This document shows, piece after piece, positions 46,558 through 57,041 of a stretch of DNA of 64,000 nt. Every line of letters starts with the position of its first letter. The stretch's first letter is position 1. Origin of the DNA: JACPDI01 sp035463475 (GTDB taxonomy: Bacteria; Acidobacteriota; Vicinamibacteria; Vicinamibacterales; 2-12-FULL-66-21); assembly GCA_035463475.1 (NCBI GenBank), contig DATHTE010000131.1, forward strand, positions 1-64,000, read 5' to 3'. The notes under the pieces were generated by a model. It was not told where the DNA came from, searched no databases, and saw only the letters and a list, made by a program, of their open reading frames with translations. The position numbers were made by a program, and so were the translations under genes.

Positions 46558-48906
46558 TCACCTCGGCTTGCGCGCGAGCAGCACGAGCACGTCACGTGGC
46601 TCGAACTGGTGCTCGAAGCGCGGGCCCGCGCCGACGCGCCCCTCGAGCGGCATCGCCTGGGCGGTCTCGAGGTCCTGCCACTCCCCCGCCGGCGCGTCCT
46701 TCGGCAACTGGATCGTGACGCGCTGCCGTGCGCCGTCGTGGTTGATCGCAATCAGCAGCATCGCGCGATCCGACTCCATCAGGCGGGCCTCGACGACGCC
46801 TCGCCAGGAGGCATCGGCCTGCTCGCGCGGCGGGCGCTGGCGCGCGGCGGTCTGCTCGAGGGTGACCCGCGGTGCCACGCCCGCACCGCGGACCAGCGCC
46901 GCGATCAGCAGCCCGGCCGCCGCGTGCTTCTGCGGATCCTGCTCGAAGGCGGCCGCGACGAAGGAGCCGAGCAGCACCGCCGTTCCCTTGCCGAACGTGT
47001 TGAGAACCGCCGCCGGTTCTCCGGACGCCGCGGTGGCGATCACGCGCGCGCCCGGCGCGGTCGTGAGCGTCTCGAGGTAAGTGGACCCCGGAATCTGCCG
47101 CCCCGCGAGAAAGCCGAGGCTCGGCGGAAGGTCCTTCGTCATCCGGAACGCGAGCGGCTCGCCGCTGTGCAGCACCGCCTCGCGCGCGCCAAACACCTCA
47201 TCGAGCCCGCCACCCGGGATGCGCGGGTTGGCGAACCCGCGCTCGTCGTTCCAGGCGGGGCGCGCCTCGGCGACGAGCGTCCCGCCGTCGCGCACGTAGG
47301 TTTTCAGCCCCTCGGCGACGGGGCGCGAGAGCATGATTGGGTACGGAAAGTAGATCGCGCGGTACTCGGATGCGCGCCCGGCGGCGATCTCGTCGGCGTG
47401 AATGAAGTCCACCTGCAGGTTCTCGTTGTAGAGGGCGCGATAGACGCCGACGATCGAGTTGCGCGCGGTCTGCCCGGGGCCCACCGTGTTTCCACCGGCC
47501 ATATGCGACAGCCGGTTGTAGACGACGGCCACGCGAGCGCGTTCGGGCTGCAGCGCGGTGAACAGGTTGGCGTTGCGTCCGATCAAGTCCGCGAGCGCGC
47601 CCGCCGTCTTCGCGCGCTCGGTCAGGGTCCCGTCCAGCTCGATCATCCCGTAGCCGTTCGACTCGTACCCGGAACTCATCGGGTAGTACGCGTAGTAGCT
47701 GATCGATCGCGCGCCGCGCGACAGCACGGCCCACGCCCAGAGCCGGAGGTCCTCGGCGGTCACCGGATTGGCCACCCTGACGCCGGTCGCCCCTTGCCCG
47801 GCCTGCAGCTCGCCGATCCACCAGCCGCGGTCGCGCGCCGCAGAGCGGATGCCGTCGAGGCCGGACATCAGCCGGATCGGCGACCAGGGGGCGGTGGACG
47901 AGGCGTGCTTCGGGTAGATCGACGTGCCGTAATGATCCACGGCGCGCGTCATCCACCAGTCATCCGGGCTGCCGAACCCGGACAGTGGGCTCAGGAGCAC
48001 CGCGGGCACGTCCGAGTGGCTGCTGACCCGAAACGCGCGGGGCTTCACATCGTCGGCGGCGGCCCGCGCCTTCATCAGCAGGTCCTCCTCCAGCTTGTGC
48101 GGGATGAAGGTCTTCCAGTCGATGAAGTCGCTATAAGAAAGGATGGTGCCGTAGCGCGGCGGCTGGACCTGGTCCCAGCTCTCGAACGTGCGGTACCACG
48201 CGCGGTTCAGCGCCTCGAGGGTCCCGTACTTCGCGCGCAGCCAGTCGCGGAACTTCGCCAGCGTGTGGGGGCAGTAGCAGAACTCGATCGGCTCGTTGAA
48301 CCAGACCCAGTTGACGATGTGCGGCTCGCTCCAGACGTCGAAGCCGTAGAACGACGGATGCTGCCGCGCCGCGCGCGACACCGCCTGGATGAAGCGCGCG
48401 ACGCTCTCCCTCACCTTCTCGTGATCGAGGCAATAGCCCGGCGCCGCCTGCGACGGGATCCGCACGCCCTTGTCCGAGACGAACGCCGCGTCTGGAAACG
48501 CGCGGCCCACCCACTCAGGCGCGGAGTCCGAGTAAATCTGGATGATGACCTTCAAGCCGACGCCGTCCGCCAGCGCGAGGAGCTGCTCGAGCGCATCGAG
48601 CCGCACCTGGCCGCGCTGCGGCTCGGCGCTCGCCCAGTCCACCCACGCCTTGACGTGGTTGAAACCGAGCGACTTGATCGTGCGGAGATCGCGCAGCCAC
48701 GCGTCGCGCTCGCGCTCCGGGTCGCGCACGAGCATCGGCGCGCGCGCCGTACCGCCGCCGTACCACACGCCGACCGGGAAAAAGGGGGCGGTGACCCCCG
48801 GAGACTGTGACTGACCCGCGACTGGGTCCGCAGTGAAGACAGGGCTGGCGATGAGAAGCGCCGCACCCGCAGAGGCAAGGGCGACCAGCCGCCCACGCAA
48901 GCGCAT
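46558..48906 (-). CDS. GH42-type beta-galactosidase-like glycoside hydrolase, secreted
   Basis: 782 aa with a signal peptide (about 5-26). The TIM barrel holds VWYGGGTARAPMLVRDPERERDAW and LGFNHVKAWVDWASAEPQRGQ. The likely acid/base Glu is in FYGFDVWSEPHIVNW and the likely nucleophile Glu in GWWIGELQAGQG. A Cys pair (YCLDHEK, FCYCPHT) suggests a metal or disulfide site as in some GH42 enzymes. The middle domain (AVVYNRLSHMAGGNTVGP and YLKTYVRDGGTLV) is the trimerisation/glutamine-amidotransferase-like domain, followed by a C-terminal beta domain. The exported location suggests action on plant or microbial galactosides. The -10 box TAAAAT lies 6 nt before the ATG. Confidence 0.9.
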   Translation of the reverse strand: MRLRGRLVALASAGAALLIASPVFTADPVAGQSQSPGVTAPFFPVGVWYGGGTARAPMLVRDPERERDAWLRDLRTIKSLGFNHVKAWVDWASAEPQRGQVRLDALEQLLALADGVGLKVIIQIYSDSAPEWVGRAFPDAAFVSDKGVRIPSQAAPGYCLDHEKVRESVARFIQAVSRAARQHPSFYGFDVWSEPHIVNWVWFNEPIEFCYCPHTLAKFRDWLRAKYGTLEALNRAWYRTFESWDQVQPPRYGTILSYSDFIDWKTFIPHKLEEDLLMKARAAADDVKPRAFRVSSHSDVPAVLLSPLSGFGSPDDWWMTRAVDHYGTSIYPKHASSTAPWSPIRLMSGLDGIRSAARDRGWWIGELQAGQGATGVRVANPVTAEDLRLWAWAVLSRGARSISYYAYYPMSSGYESNGYGMIELDGTLTERAKTAGALADLIGRNANLFTALQPERARVAVVYNRLSHMAGGNTVGPGQTARNSIVGVYRALYNENLQVDFIHADEIAAGRASEYRAIYFPYPIMLSRPVAEGLKTYVRDGGTLVAEARPAWNDERGFANPRIPGGGLDEVFGAREAVLHSGEPLAFRMTKDLPPSLGFLAGRQIPGSTYLETLTTAPGARVIATAASGEPAAVLNTFGKGTAVLLGSFVAAAFEQDPQKHAAAGLLIAALVRGAGVAPRVTLEQTAARQRPPREQADASWRGVVEARLMESDRAMLLIAINHDGARQRVTIQLPKDAPAGEWQDLETAQAMPLEGRVGAGPRFEHQFEPRDVLVLLARKPR

Positions 48907-48912
48907 TGGCGG

Positions 48913-48918
48913 ATTTTA
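48913..48918 (-). promoter_or_regulatory. candidate -10 box (TAAAAT) of the GH42 gene
   Basis: On the minus strand TAAAAT, directly preceded by TG, ends 6 nt before the ATG at 48906. This places the transcription start on the first base of the coding region, a leaderless arrangement. Confidence 0.45.
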
Positions 48919-48976
48919 CAGCGGCGGCGACGTCGGCGAACGGAGTACAATCCGCCCTCACACCGAGGTGCCGCCC

Positions 48977-51439
48977 ATGCGCAAGCCACTCCTTCTGATC
49001 CTGCTTCTTGCCGGATGTGTGTCCGCCGGGCTCGCGGCGCAACAGCCGTCCGCGGCCGTGCGATACCTGACGCCGCCGAAAGAGATCGTGGACATCCTGG
49101 ACGCCGAGCCGTTTCCGACCGTGTTCGCCAGCCCGGACCGGCAGACGCTCGCGTTGTTGAAGCGCCAGAGCATGCCGCCGATCGCCGAACTCGCGCAGCC
49201 GATGTATCGCCTGGCCGGACGCCGCGTGAACCCGCGCACGAACGGCCCGCACCGCACGCCCGGGTTCGTCGGGCTCTCGCTGCTGACGATCGGCGGCGCG
49301 GAGAAGACCATCACGCTTCCCGCCGGATCGAGCATCACGGCTATCCGCTTCTCGCCCGATGGGGGCAAGCTCGCCTTCGGGAACATCCGCGAGCGCGGCA
49401 TCGAGCTGTGGGTGGCGGACGTCAAGACCGCCCAGGCAAGGGCGCTGACCGCCCCCTCTCTCAACGGTGCCGCCGGATCGCCGTGCGAGTGGCTGGACAA
49501 CAGCACCGAGCTGATTTGCGCGTTCGTGCCGGCGGCCCGCGGCGCCGAGCCGAAGCCGCCTGCGATACCTGTCGGGCCAAACGTCCAGGAGAACTTCGGC
49601 AAGGCGGCGCCGGCTCCGACGTTCCAGGACCTCCTCGAGACGGCGCACGACGACGCGCTCTTCGAGCACTACTTCACCAGCCAGCTCGAATACGTGGACG
49701 CGCAGACGGGCCGGCGAACGCCGGTGGGACGTCCAGCGATCGCCGACGAGTTCAGCCCGTCGCCGGACGGCAAGTACCTGATGGTGGCGCGCCTGAAGCG
49801 GCCGTTCTCCCGGCTCGTGCCGCTCAACGGATTCCCCAAGGAGGTCGAGATCTTCGATCGCTCGGGCAAGGCCGTGAGGAAGATCGCCGACGTCCCGAGC
49901 ACCGAGGGGGTGCCGATCCTCGGCGTGCTGGAGGGGCCGCGCGCGTATCGCTGGAACGGGGCCGAGCCCGCCACCGCCGTCTGGGTGGAGGCGCTCGACG
50001 AAGGGAACCCGAAGAACGAGGTGCCGTATCGCGACCGGATCGTTTCGCTGAAGGCGCCGTTCGCGGGCGAGCCCGCGGAAATCATGAAGACCGGGTACCG
50101 GTTCCGGCGCATCGCGTGGACCCAGAACGACGTGGCGATCGTGAATGAGTACGACCGGCCGAAGCGGTGGACGCGCACGTGGATCGTCGACGGTCCCGGC
50201 GCGCAGCCGCGAACGCTCTGGGATCGCAGCGACGAAGATCGGTACGCGGACCCCGGGCAACCGCTCACGCTCTCGGCTGGCCCTGCGGGCCCGTTCGGCG
50301 GCGCCGGCGATGGCGAACTGATCCTCCAGCGCGGTGACGCGATCTTCCTGCGCGGCGACGGAGCCTCGAAGGCGGGCGACCGGCCGTTCATCGACCGTCT
50401 CGACCTGAAGACGCTCGCGACGACGCGCCTGTTCCAGAGCGACGAGAAGAGCTACGAGGCCGTCGTGACGGTGCTCAGCGACGATGGCCGACGGCTCCTC
50501 ACGAAGCACGAGACGAGAACCGAGGCGCCGAACTATTTCGTGCGCGATCTGTCCGCCGGCACGCGCCAGGCACTGACGACGTTCAAGGATCCGCACCCGC
50601 AGATCACGGCCGCGCTTGCCACGCGCGAGTTCGTGACCTACGAGCGGAAGGACGCCGTCAGGCTCTCCGGCACCCTCTACCTGCCGACGAACTACCGCAA
50701 GGGCGAGCGCGTCCCGATGTACGTCTGGGCGTACCCGCGCGAGTTCGCCGATCCGGACGCCGCCAGCCAGGTCGTCGGCTCGCCGAACCGGTTCACCACG
50801 ATCGGCGGCGCGTCACATCTGCTGATGCTGACGCAGGGCTACGCCATCTTCGACGGACCGACGATGCCGATCGTCGGCAAGGGCGAGACCGCCAACGACG
50901 CGTACATCGAGCAGCTGGTCGCGAGCGCGCAGGCGGCAGTGGACAAGGCGGTCGAGATGGGGATCGCCGACCGCGACCGCGTCGGCGTCGGCGGCCACAG
51001 CTACGGCGCCTTCATGACGGCGAACCTGTTGGCGCACTCGGACATCTTCCGCGCGGGCACGGCGCGGAGCGGCGCCTACAACCGGACGCTCACGCCCTTC
51101 GGGTTCCAGAACGAACGGCGGACGTTCTGGGAGGTGCCGCAGGTGTACGCGCGGATGTCGCCGTTCTTCTACGCCGACAAGATCAACGAGCCGATCCTCC
51201 TGACTCACGGCGAGATGGACGACAACTCCGGGACGTACCCGATCCAGTCCGAGCGGCTGTTCATGGCGTTGAAGGGGCACGGCGCGACGGTGCGGTACGT
51301 CACGCTGCCGTACGAGGCGCACGGGTACGCCGCGCGCGAGTCGGTGCTGCACACCGTCGCCGAGATGCTCAACTGGCTGGATACCTACGTGAAGAACGCG
51401 AAGCCGAGGACCTCGCCAACCGACGAGGCGAGAAGGTAG
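48977..51439 (+). CDS. S9-family serine peptidase, glutamyl-endopeptidase-like, secreted
   Basis: 820 aa from ATG 48977 (MRKPLLLILLLAGCVSAG; GAGGTG upstream). The signal ends in LLAGC, so it may be a lipoprotein. Propeller blades (FSPDGGKLAFGN, PSPDGKYLMVARLKRPFS) precede the hydrolase domain. The triad is Ser in GVGGHSYGAFM, Asp in HGEMDDNSG and His in LPYEAHGYAARE, with the oxyanion region YVWAYPREFADPDAASQV. These features match the plant-type chloroplast glutamyl endopeptidase/S9D group. A TACAAT box at 48946-48951 may be the promoter. Its 3' end overlaps the convergent D-aminoacylase gene by 71 bp. Confidence 0.92.
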   Translation: MRKPLLLILLLAGCVSAGLAAQQPSAAVRYLTPPKEIVDILDAEPFPTVFASPDRQTLALLKRQSMPPIAELAQPMYRLAGRRVNPRTNGPHRTPGFVGLSLLTIGGAEKTITLPAGSSITAIRFSPDGGKLAFGNIRERGIELWVADVKTAQARALTAPSLNGAAGSPCEWLDNSTELICAFVPAARGAEPKPPAIPVGPNVQENFGKAAPAPTFQDLLETAHDDALFEHYFTSQLEYVDAQTGRRTPVGRPAIADEFSPSPDGKYLMVARLKRPFSRLVPLNGFPKEVEIFDRSGKAVRKIADVPSTEGVPILGVLEGPRAYRWNGAEPATAVWVEALDEGNPKNEVPYRDRIVSLKAPFAGEPAEIMKTGYRFRRIAWTQNDVAIVNEYDRPKRWTRTWIVDGPGAQPRTLWDRSDEDRYADPGQPLTLSAGPAGPFGGAGDGELILQRGDAIFLRGDGASKAGDRPFIDRLDLKTLATTRLFQSDEKSYEAVVTVLSDDGRRLLTKHETRTEAPNYFVRDLSAGTRQALTTFKDPHPQITAALATREFVTYERKDAVRLSGTLYLPTNYRKGERVPMYVWAYPREFADPDAASQVVGSPNRFTTIGGASHLLMLTQGYAIFDGPTMPIVGKGETANDAYIEQLVASAQAAVDKAVEMGIADRDRVGVGGHSYGAFMTANLLAHSDIFRAGTARSGAYNRTLTPFGFQNERRTFWEVPQVYARMSPFFYADKINEPILLTHGEMDDNSGTYPIQSERLFMALKGHGATVRYVTLPYEAHGYAARESVLHTVAEMLNWLDTYVKNAKPRTSPTDEARR

Positions 51440-53014
51440 AGGGCGACGTCAGGACCTTCCCTGGTTTTGCGCGGGTGATCTCGCCGTCGCGCACGACCAG
51501 CTCCCCATTCACCAGCACGAACGGAACGCCGGCCGCGTACGCGTGCGGGCGGTCGAATGTCGCGCGATCCTCAATCGTATTCGGATCGAAGACGACGAGA
51601 TCGGCAGCGTAGCCTTCGCGCACGAGTCCGCGGCGCTCGAACCGGAAATGCTGCGCGGGAAGCGAGGTCATCTTTCTAATCGCCTCTTCCAGCGCGATGA
51701 CGTGGCGCCGCCGGACGTATTCCCCGAGCACCCGGGCGTTGTTGCCGTAGCCGCGCGGGTGCGGCACCCCCTCGCCTGGCGCGAGCACGCCGCTGTCGGA
51801 CGCGAACGCCACCTGCGGATGCGCCATGATCCGCGCCACGTCCTCGTCGCTCATGAAGTGGTAGACCATCGATGCTCCCCCGCGCAGCAGCATCTCGCGG
51901 GCGGCCTCGAACTGCGCGTCGGCGGCGTCGGACCCTTTCAGCTTCGAGGCGACCTCCTTCATCGTCAGGCCGTTGAGTGACGGGTCCGCGGCGTACGACG
52001 CGACCGTCGCGAACGACAGGTCGCTGAGGCCCCGCTCCGCGAGCAGCGCCCGCATGTCCGTCCTGATGCGCTCCCAGGTCGCGGGATCCTGCAGCCGTTG
52101 TCTCGTGTGCTCCGGTCCGCCTTCGAGCGCCCACGGTGGAAAACGGATCGCCAGGCCGGAGCTCGCGGCGGTGTAGGCATACTGATCCGCCCGAACGTCA
52201 ACGCCGCGCGTCCGGGCCGCGTCGACGAGCGCGAGCGCCCTGGCGCTCGCGCCCCAGCGGTTCGGGCTGTCCACCTTGAGGTGCGAGATCTGGACGCGCG
52301 CGCCCGACGCTTCACCGACGCGGATGGTCTCCGCAATCGCCTGCTCCAGCTCGGTGCCCTCGTTTCGCATGTGCGACGTGTAGATGCCGCCGGACGCCGC
52401 CGCGACGCGTGCGAGTTCGATGATCTCCGCCGACTCGGCGTACGTCCCGGGCACGTACTGCAGTCCGGTCGAGAGGCCGACTGCGCCGTCTGCCATCGCC
52501 TTCCAGACGTACGACCGCATCTTCGCGAGCTCCTGTGGCGTGGGCTGCCGGCGTTCCGCGCCCATCACCGCGCGGCGAACCGTGTTGTGGCCGACGAGCG
52601 TCGCGAAATTGGGCGAAGTCCCGACCTGACGAATGCGCTCGAGCGCCTCGCCGATGTCGAGCGCCGAGCCGCCGCAGTTGCCGGCCACGATGGTGGTCAC
52701 GCCCATGCGGATGAAGTTCTCCGCGAACGGACGTTCCGCCACGTCGTCGGCATGGGTGTGCACGTCGATGAAGCCGGGCGCAACGACCAGCCGGCTCGCG
52801 TCAATGACCGTGTCGGCGGCCGATCGCGGGATCCTCCCCACCCTCGCGATCTGGCCGTCGCGAATCCCCACGTCGGCGCGCCGGCGCGGAGCGCCGCTGC
52901 CGTCGATCACCTGCCCGTCGGCGATCACGAGGTCGTACCGCGTCGTTTGCCGCGCGGCCGCGGTCAGCACGACGGCCGCGCCGGTCGCGAGAACGCCGAG
53001 GATGCGCGCGCGCG

Positions 53015-53018
<4 letters not shown>
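51369..53018 (-). CDS. N-acyl-D-amino-acid deacylase, periplasmic (complete metal site)
   Basis: 549 aa from ATG 53018 (signal peptide ILGVLATGAAVVLTAAARQ). Amidohydrolase-superfamily D-aminoacylase. The HxH metal motif is intact in PGFIDVHTHADD, the bridging Cys region is VAGNCGGSAL, then ISHLKVD, YTSHMRNEG and the catalytic Asp in VAFASDSGVL. It would release D-amino acids from N-acylated forms. Its ATG overlaps the stop of the sodium/solute symporter gene (ATGA, 53015-53018), so enzyme and importer are made together. The last residues overlap antisense with the S9 gene, and the Ser/Arg-rich end is probably non-conserved. Confidence 0.93.
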
Positions 53019-54742
<1,724 letters not shown>

Positions 54743-54745
54743 CCG

Positions 54746-54829
54746 CTATCGGAGGTAGGCGCTCAGCGCCCAGAGCGCCGCGATGACCACGGCTTCAGTC
54801 AAGACGACGGCGGCGTAGAGGCGGGGCAT
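54746..54829 (-). CDS. 27-residue single-TM peptide, putative small subunit of the symporter
   Basis: A short reading frame from ATG 54829 to TAG 54746-54748 encodes MPRLYAAVVL followed by TEAVVIAALWALSAYLR: a basic N-terminus, one hydrophobic helix of about 20 residues and a basic end. It stops 3 nt before the symporter ATG. Small accessory subunits of this kind accompany some sodium-coupled importers (the MetS peptide with MetP is a named example), so an accessory role is likely. There is no purine-rich ribosome site, but a TATACT box lies 11 nt upstream, which fits a leaderless transcript. It is too short for routine gene calling and rests on position and composition. Confidence 0.55.
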   Translation of the reverse strand: MPRLYAAVVLTEAVVIAALWALSAYLR

Positions 54830-54840
54830 TCGGGAGGGAG

Positions 54841-54846
54841 AGTATA
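54841..54846 (-). promoter_or_regulatory. candidate -10 box (TATACT) of the membrane-peptide/symporter/deacylase operon
   Basis: TATACT on the minus strand ends 11 nt before the ATG at 54829. No -35 is evident because the upstream region is CGAATGCC-type repeat. Confidence 0.4.
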
Positions 54847-54852
54847 CCTGTA

Positions 54853-54960
54853 GAGCAATGCCGAAGGCCGAATGCCGAAGGCCGAATGCGTCAAGGCCGA
54901 ATTGAATTGACGAATGCCGAATGCGAAGGGAGGCCGACTACCGAATGCGAAGGAGGCCGA
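54853..54960. repeat. CGAATGCCGAAGGC intergenic word repeat
   Basis: Two perfect GCCGAAGGCCGAAT-type units at the left are followed by decayed copies (GAATTGACGAATGCCGAATGCGAAGG, ACCGAATGCGAAGGAGGCCGACT). They fill the gap upstream of the symporter operon, down to the stop of the next minus-strand gene. These are the same words that code for NAEGRMA at 15588-15700. Confidence 0.85.
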
Positions 54961-54975
54961 CTGCGAACGAGAACG

Positions 54976-55443
54976 TTACGCGATCGGCGATCCGAGGCCC
55001 TCGGCGCCCCGGGTGCTGTCGGTGGGGCGGGCGCGGGGCGGGGCGGCGGCAACTTCGACGACGATGCTGCTATCCAGATCGCTGGCGTTGATGTCGATCG
55101 TCTCAGGCCCCTTCACGATGGCCTCGCCGGGGCGCAACTCGATCTGGAGGCGGTACTTCCCCGGGGGCACCTTGACGGTGAAGCCGCCGGTGCTGCTCGT
55201 GCTCACCGAGCGCCGGTCGCCATTCCCGACGTTGATCACCTCGACGCGGCGGCCGACGAGACGCGCGCCTCCGCCCGTGGTGGTCACGAGGCCGCTGATC
55301 GTGCCATCCATGGTCGGCGGCTTCTCTCCCGCGTCCACCACGGGAACGCCGCGCCGGCACGCGAGCCCTGCAAGCGCGCTGAGGGCCACGAGAAGCGCGG
55401 CAATGGAGACGGCGCGGCGCATCCGTTCCTTCGTCAGCTCCAC
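54976..55443 (-). CDS. small lipoprotein with carboxypeptidase-regulatory-like beta domain
   Basis: 155 aa. The signal peptide ends in a lipobox-like LAGLAC (Cys at about 29), followed by a short linker. The mature domain (about 45-140) has TISGLVTTTGGGARLVGRRVEVI, TSSTGGFTVKVPPGKYRLQIEL and ETIDINASDLDSSIVVEV, the strands of a CarboxypepD_reg / transthyretin-like beta sandwich. It is probably a periplasmic or surface binding module. It stands alone between a repeat block and a methyltransferase gene, with no operon partner. The final residues (PTDSTRGAEGLGSPIA) are unstructured. Confidence 0.7.
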   Translation of the reverse strand: MELTKERMRRAVSIAALLVALSALAGLACRRGVPVVDAGEKPPTMDGTISGLVTTTGGGARLVGRRVEVINVGNGDRRSVSTSSTGGFTVKVPPGKYRLQIELRPGEAIVKGPETIDINASDLDSSIVVEVAAAPPRARPTDSTRGAEGLGSPIA

Positions 55444-55522
55444 GCCGGCTCCTCGTGCAAGATGAACGCCGCCAGCCTTATCTCAAGTTCAGGCATTCCA
55501 GCTGGCGTGCCTCTTCTGCGGA

Positions 55523-56317
55523 TTACGGAAGAGATGGGGGGCTTCCCGGTCTGACCCCACCGAGGTTCAACCGGCAGTAGTCGAGTGTGAACGGCGGGTC
55601 GTCAGCGGCGGCCCGATTGACGAGCGCGTCTGCGAACAGGACCTTGAGAGGCTCCGGGAGGCGACCCAGGTACGGATGAAGGCAGACGGCCTCCGCAAAC
55701 ATCCTGAACTCTTCCGCTCCGGGGAACGTCACCGGCGCGGGTTCGAGCCAAGCCGTCACGGCCGTAAAGCCGGCTTCGCGGAGCTGTCGTTTCGTGGCAT
55801 CGGGCTCGGCGTAATGCCAAGGCTCGCGCCACCCCGACGCGAAGTGCGGCGCGAACACCGGGGTCCGGATGAGGTCCGCGGCGCGACCGCGAAGGCGCGC
55901 CAGGTTCGGACCGCCACCGCACTGCGCGTGCAGCCTCCCTCCCGGCCGGAGCGCCGCGAAGAGGCTGCGAAACAACGCTTCGTGATCCAGCACCCAGTGG
56001 AAGGTCGCGGTGCTGAACACGACGTCGAACTGCCCTGCGAACGGCAGCGAGTCGGCGCTCGCGCGGACCAGCGCCACGCTCGCCCCCGCCAGGTGCTCGC
56101 CGGCGCGCCGCAGCATTGACGCCGAGCGATCCACGGCGACCACGCGCCCCTGCGGCACCCGCGCGGCGACCTCCCGGGTCAGGCGGCCGGTCCCGCAGCC
56201 GATGTCAATGACATGCTCGTGCCCCTCGAGCGCGAGCCGATCCAGCACGCGCCGGCCCCACTCGACCTGCGGCGCCGAGACCCGATGGTAGGCGCCGGCA
56301 TCCCAGTCGGCCGTCAT
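55523..56317 (-). CDS. class I SAM-dependent methyltransferase, trans-aconitate-methyltransferase-like
   Basis: 264 aa from ATG 56317 (MTADWDAGAYHRVSAPQVEWG). Motif I is VIDIGCGTGRLTREVAA (about 37-53), the acidic strand-2 end is VVAVDRSASML, motif IV is FDVVFSTATFHWVLDHEALF and the post-motif is RPGGRLHAQCGGGPN. The Tam-like N-terminus (ADWDAGAYHRVS...W) and the FHWV motif favour a trans-aconitate or related small-acid methyltransferase. The substrate is not fixed by sequence. It diverges from the YbaK-like gene, with about 220 bp of unremarkable GC-rich DNA between them. Confidence 0.85.
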   Translation of the reverse strand: MTADWDAGAYHRVSAPQVEWGRRVLDRLALEGHEHVIDIGCGTGRLTREVAARVPQGRVVAVDRSASMLRRAGEHLAGASVALVRASADSLPFAGQFDVVFSTATFHWVLDHEALFRSLFAALRPGGRLHAQCGGGPNLARLRGRAADLIRTPVFAPHFASGWREPWHYAEPDATKRQLREAGFTAVTAWLEPAPVTFPGAEEFRMFAEAVCLHPYLGRLPEPLKVLFADALVNRAAADDPPFTLDYCRLNLGGVRPGSPPSLP

Positions 56318-56539
56318 CGGAACACACGCGTGCCGGAAACCCGGTAACGGAGGCCCGCCGGATCGGGACCGGGGAACGGCCGAATTGCGCGGAAACACGC
56401 AAAAACGGCTTGATTTCGCGCGAGTTCCACGCGAACCCGCCCTCCGGCGACAAATGGTGGCGGGCACCCGAATTGCGATCTTGTCATGCGCGAGTCCACT
56501 CTCTTCGTCTCTTCGACGCTGAGCGCCAAGGAGGCCCAT

Positions 56540-57013
56540 ATGGCGATTGCGTCGGCCATTCGTGAGTACCTGAACTCCGAAGACGTTTCGTACGTCGCCT
56601 TCACACATCCGCTCGCCTTCACCGCGCAGCACGAGGCGGCTGTGGCCCACGTGCCCGGCTGGGCGTGGGCCAAGGCCGTGGTCTGCTTCGCGGACGATGA
56701 GCCGATCCAGGCGGTCATTCCTGCGCCCATGCACGTCGATCTGGGGCGGCTGCGGGCACTTGCCCACGCCTCGGTCCTCCGCCTGGCGCGGGAGGACGAG
56801 ATGAAGGACCTGTACCCCGGCTGCGAGCCCGGCGCGGAGCCCCCCTTCGGGCCCTTGTACCACCAGCGGGTGTATGTCGACGAATCGCTCGCCGAGCACG
56901 ACGAGATCGTGTTCAACGGCGGCACCCATCGCGACGCGATCCGCATGGGGTACCGCGACTTCGTCGAGATCACCAACGCCATCGTCGGACGGTTCGGCCG
57001 CCCGGCAGTGTAG
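56540..57013 (+). CDS. YbaK/EbsC-type aminoacyl-tRNA deacylase domain protein
   Basis: 157 aa. The start was moved to ATG 56540, because a perfect AAGGAGG lies 5 nt upstream (56528-56534), although the frame is open further back. The YbaK/ProX fold is visible: YLNSEDVSYVAFTHPLAFTAQHEAAVAHVPG, then WAKAVVCFADDEPIQAVIPAPMHVDLGRL with the conserved lysine, and a C-terminal VNGGTH-like region (VFNGGTHRDAIRMGYRDFVEI). Such proteins hydrolyse misacylated tRNA-Pro or tRNA-Cys, or act as stress-linked regulators. A universal-stress-protein gene follows 28 nt downstream in the same direction. Confidence 0.85.
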   Translation: MAIASAIREYLNSEDVSYVAFTHPLAFTAQHEAAVAHVPGWAWAKAVVCFADDEPIQAVIPAPMHVDLGRLRALAHASVLRLAREDEMKDLYPGCEPGAEPPFGPLYHQRVYVDESLAEHDEIVFNGGTHRDAIRMGYRDFVEITNAIVGRFGRPAV

Positions 57014-57041
57014 CCGCGGCGCTCGGCGCAAGGAGCCGGCC

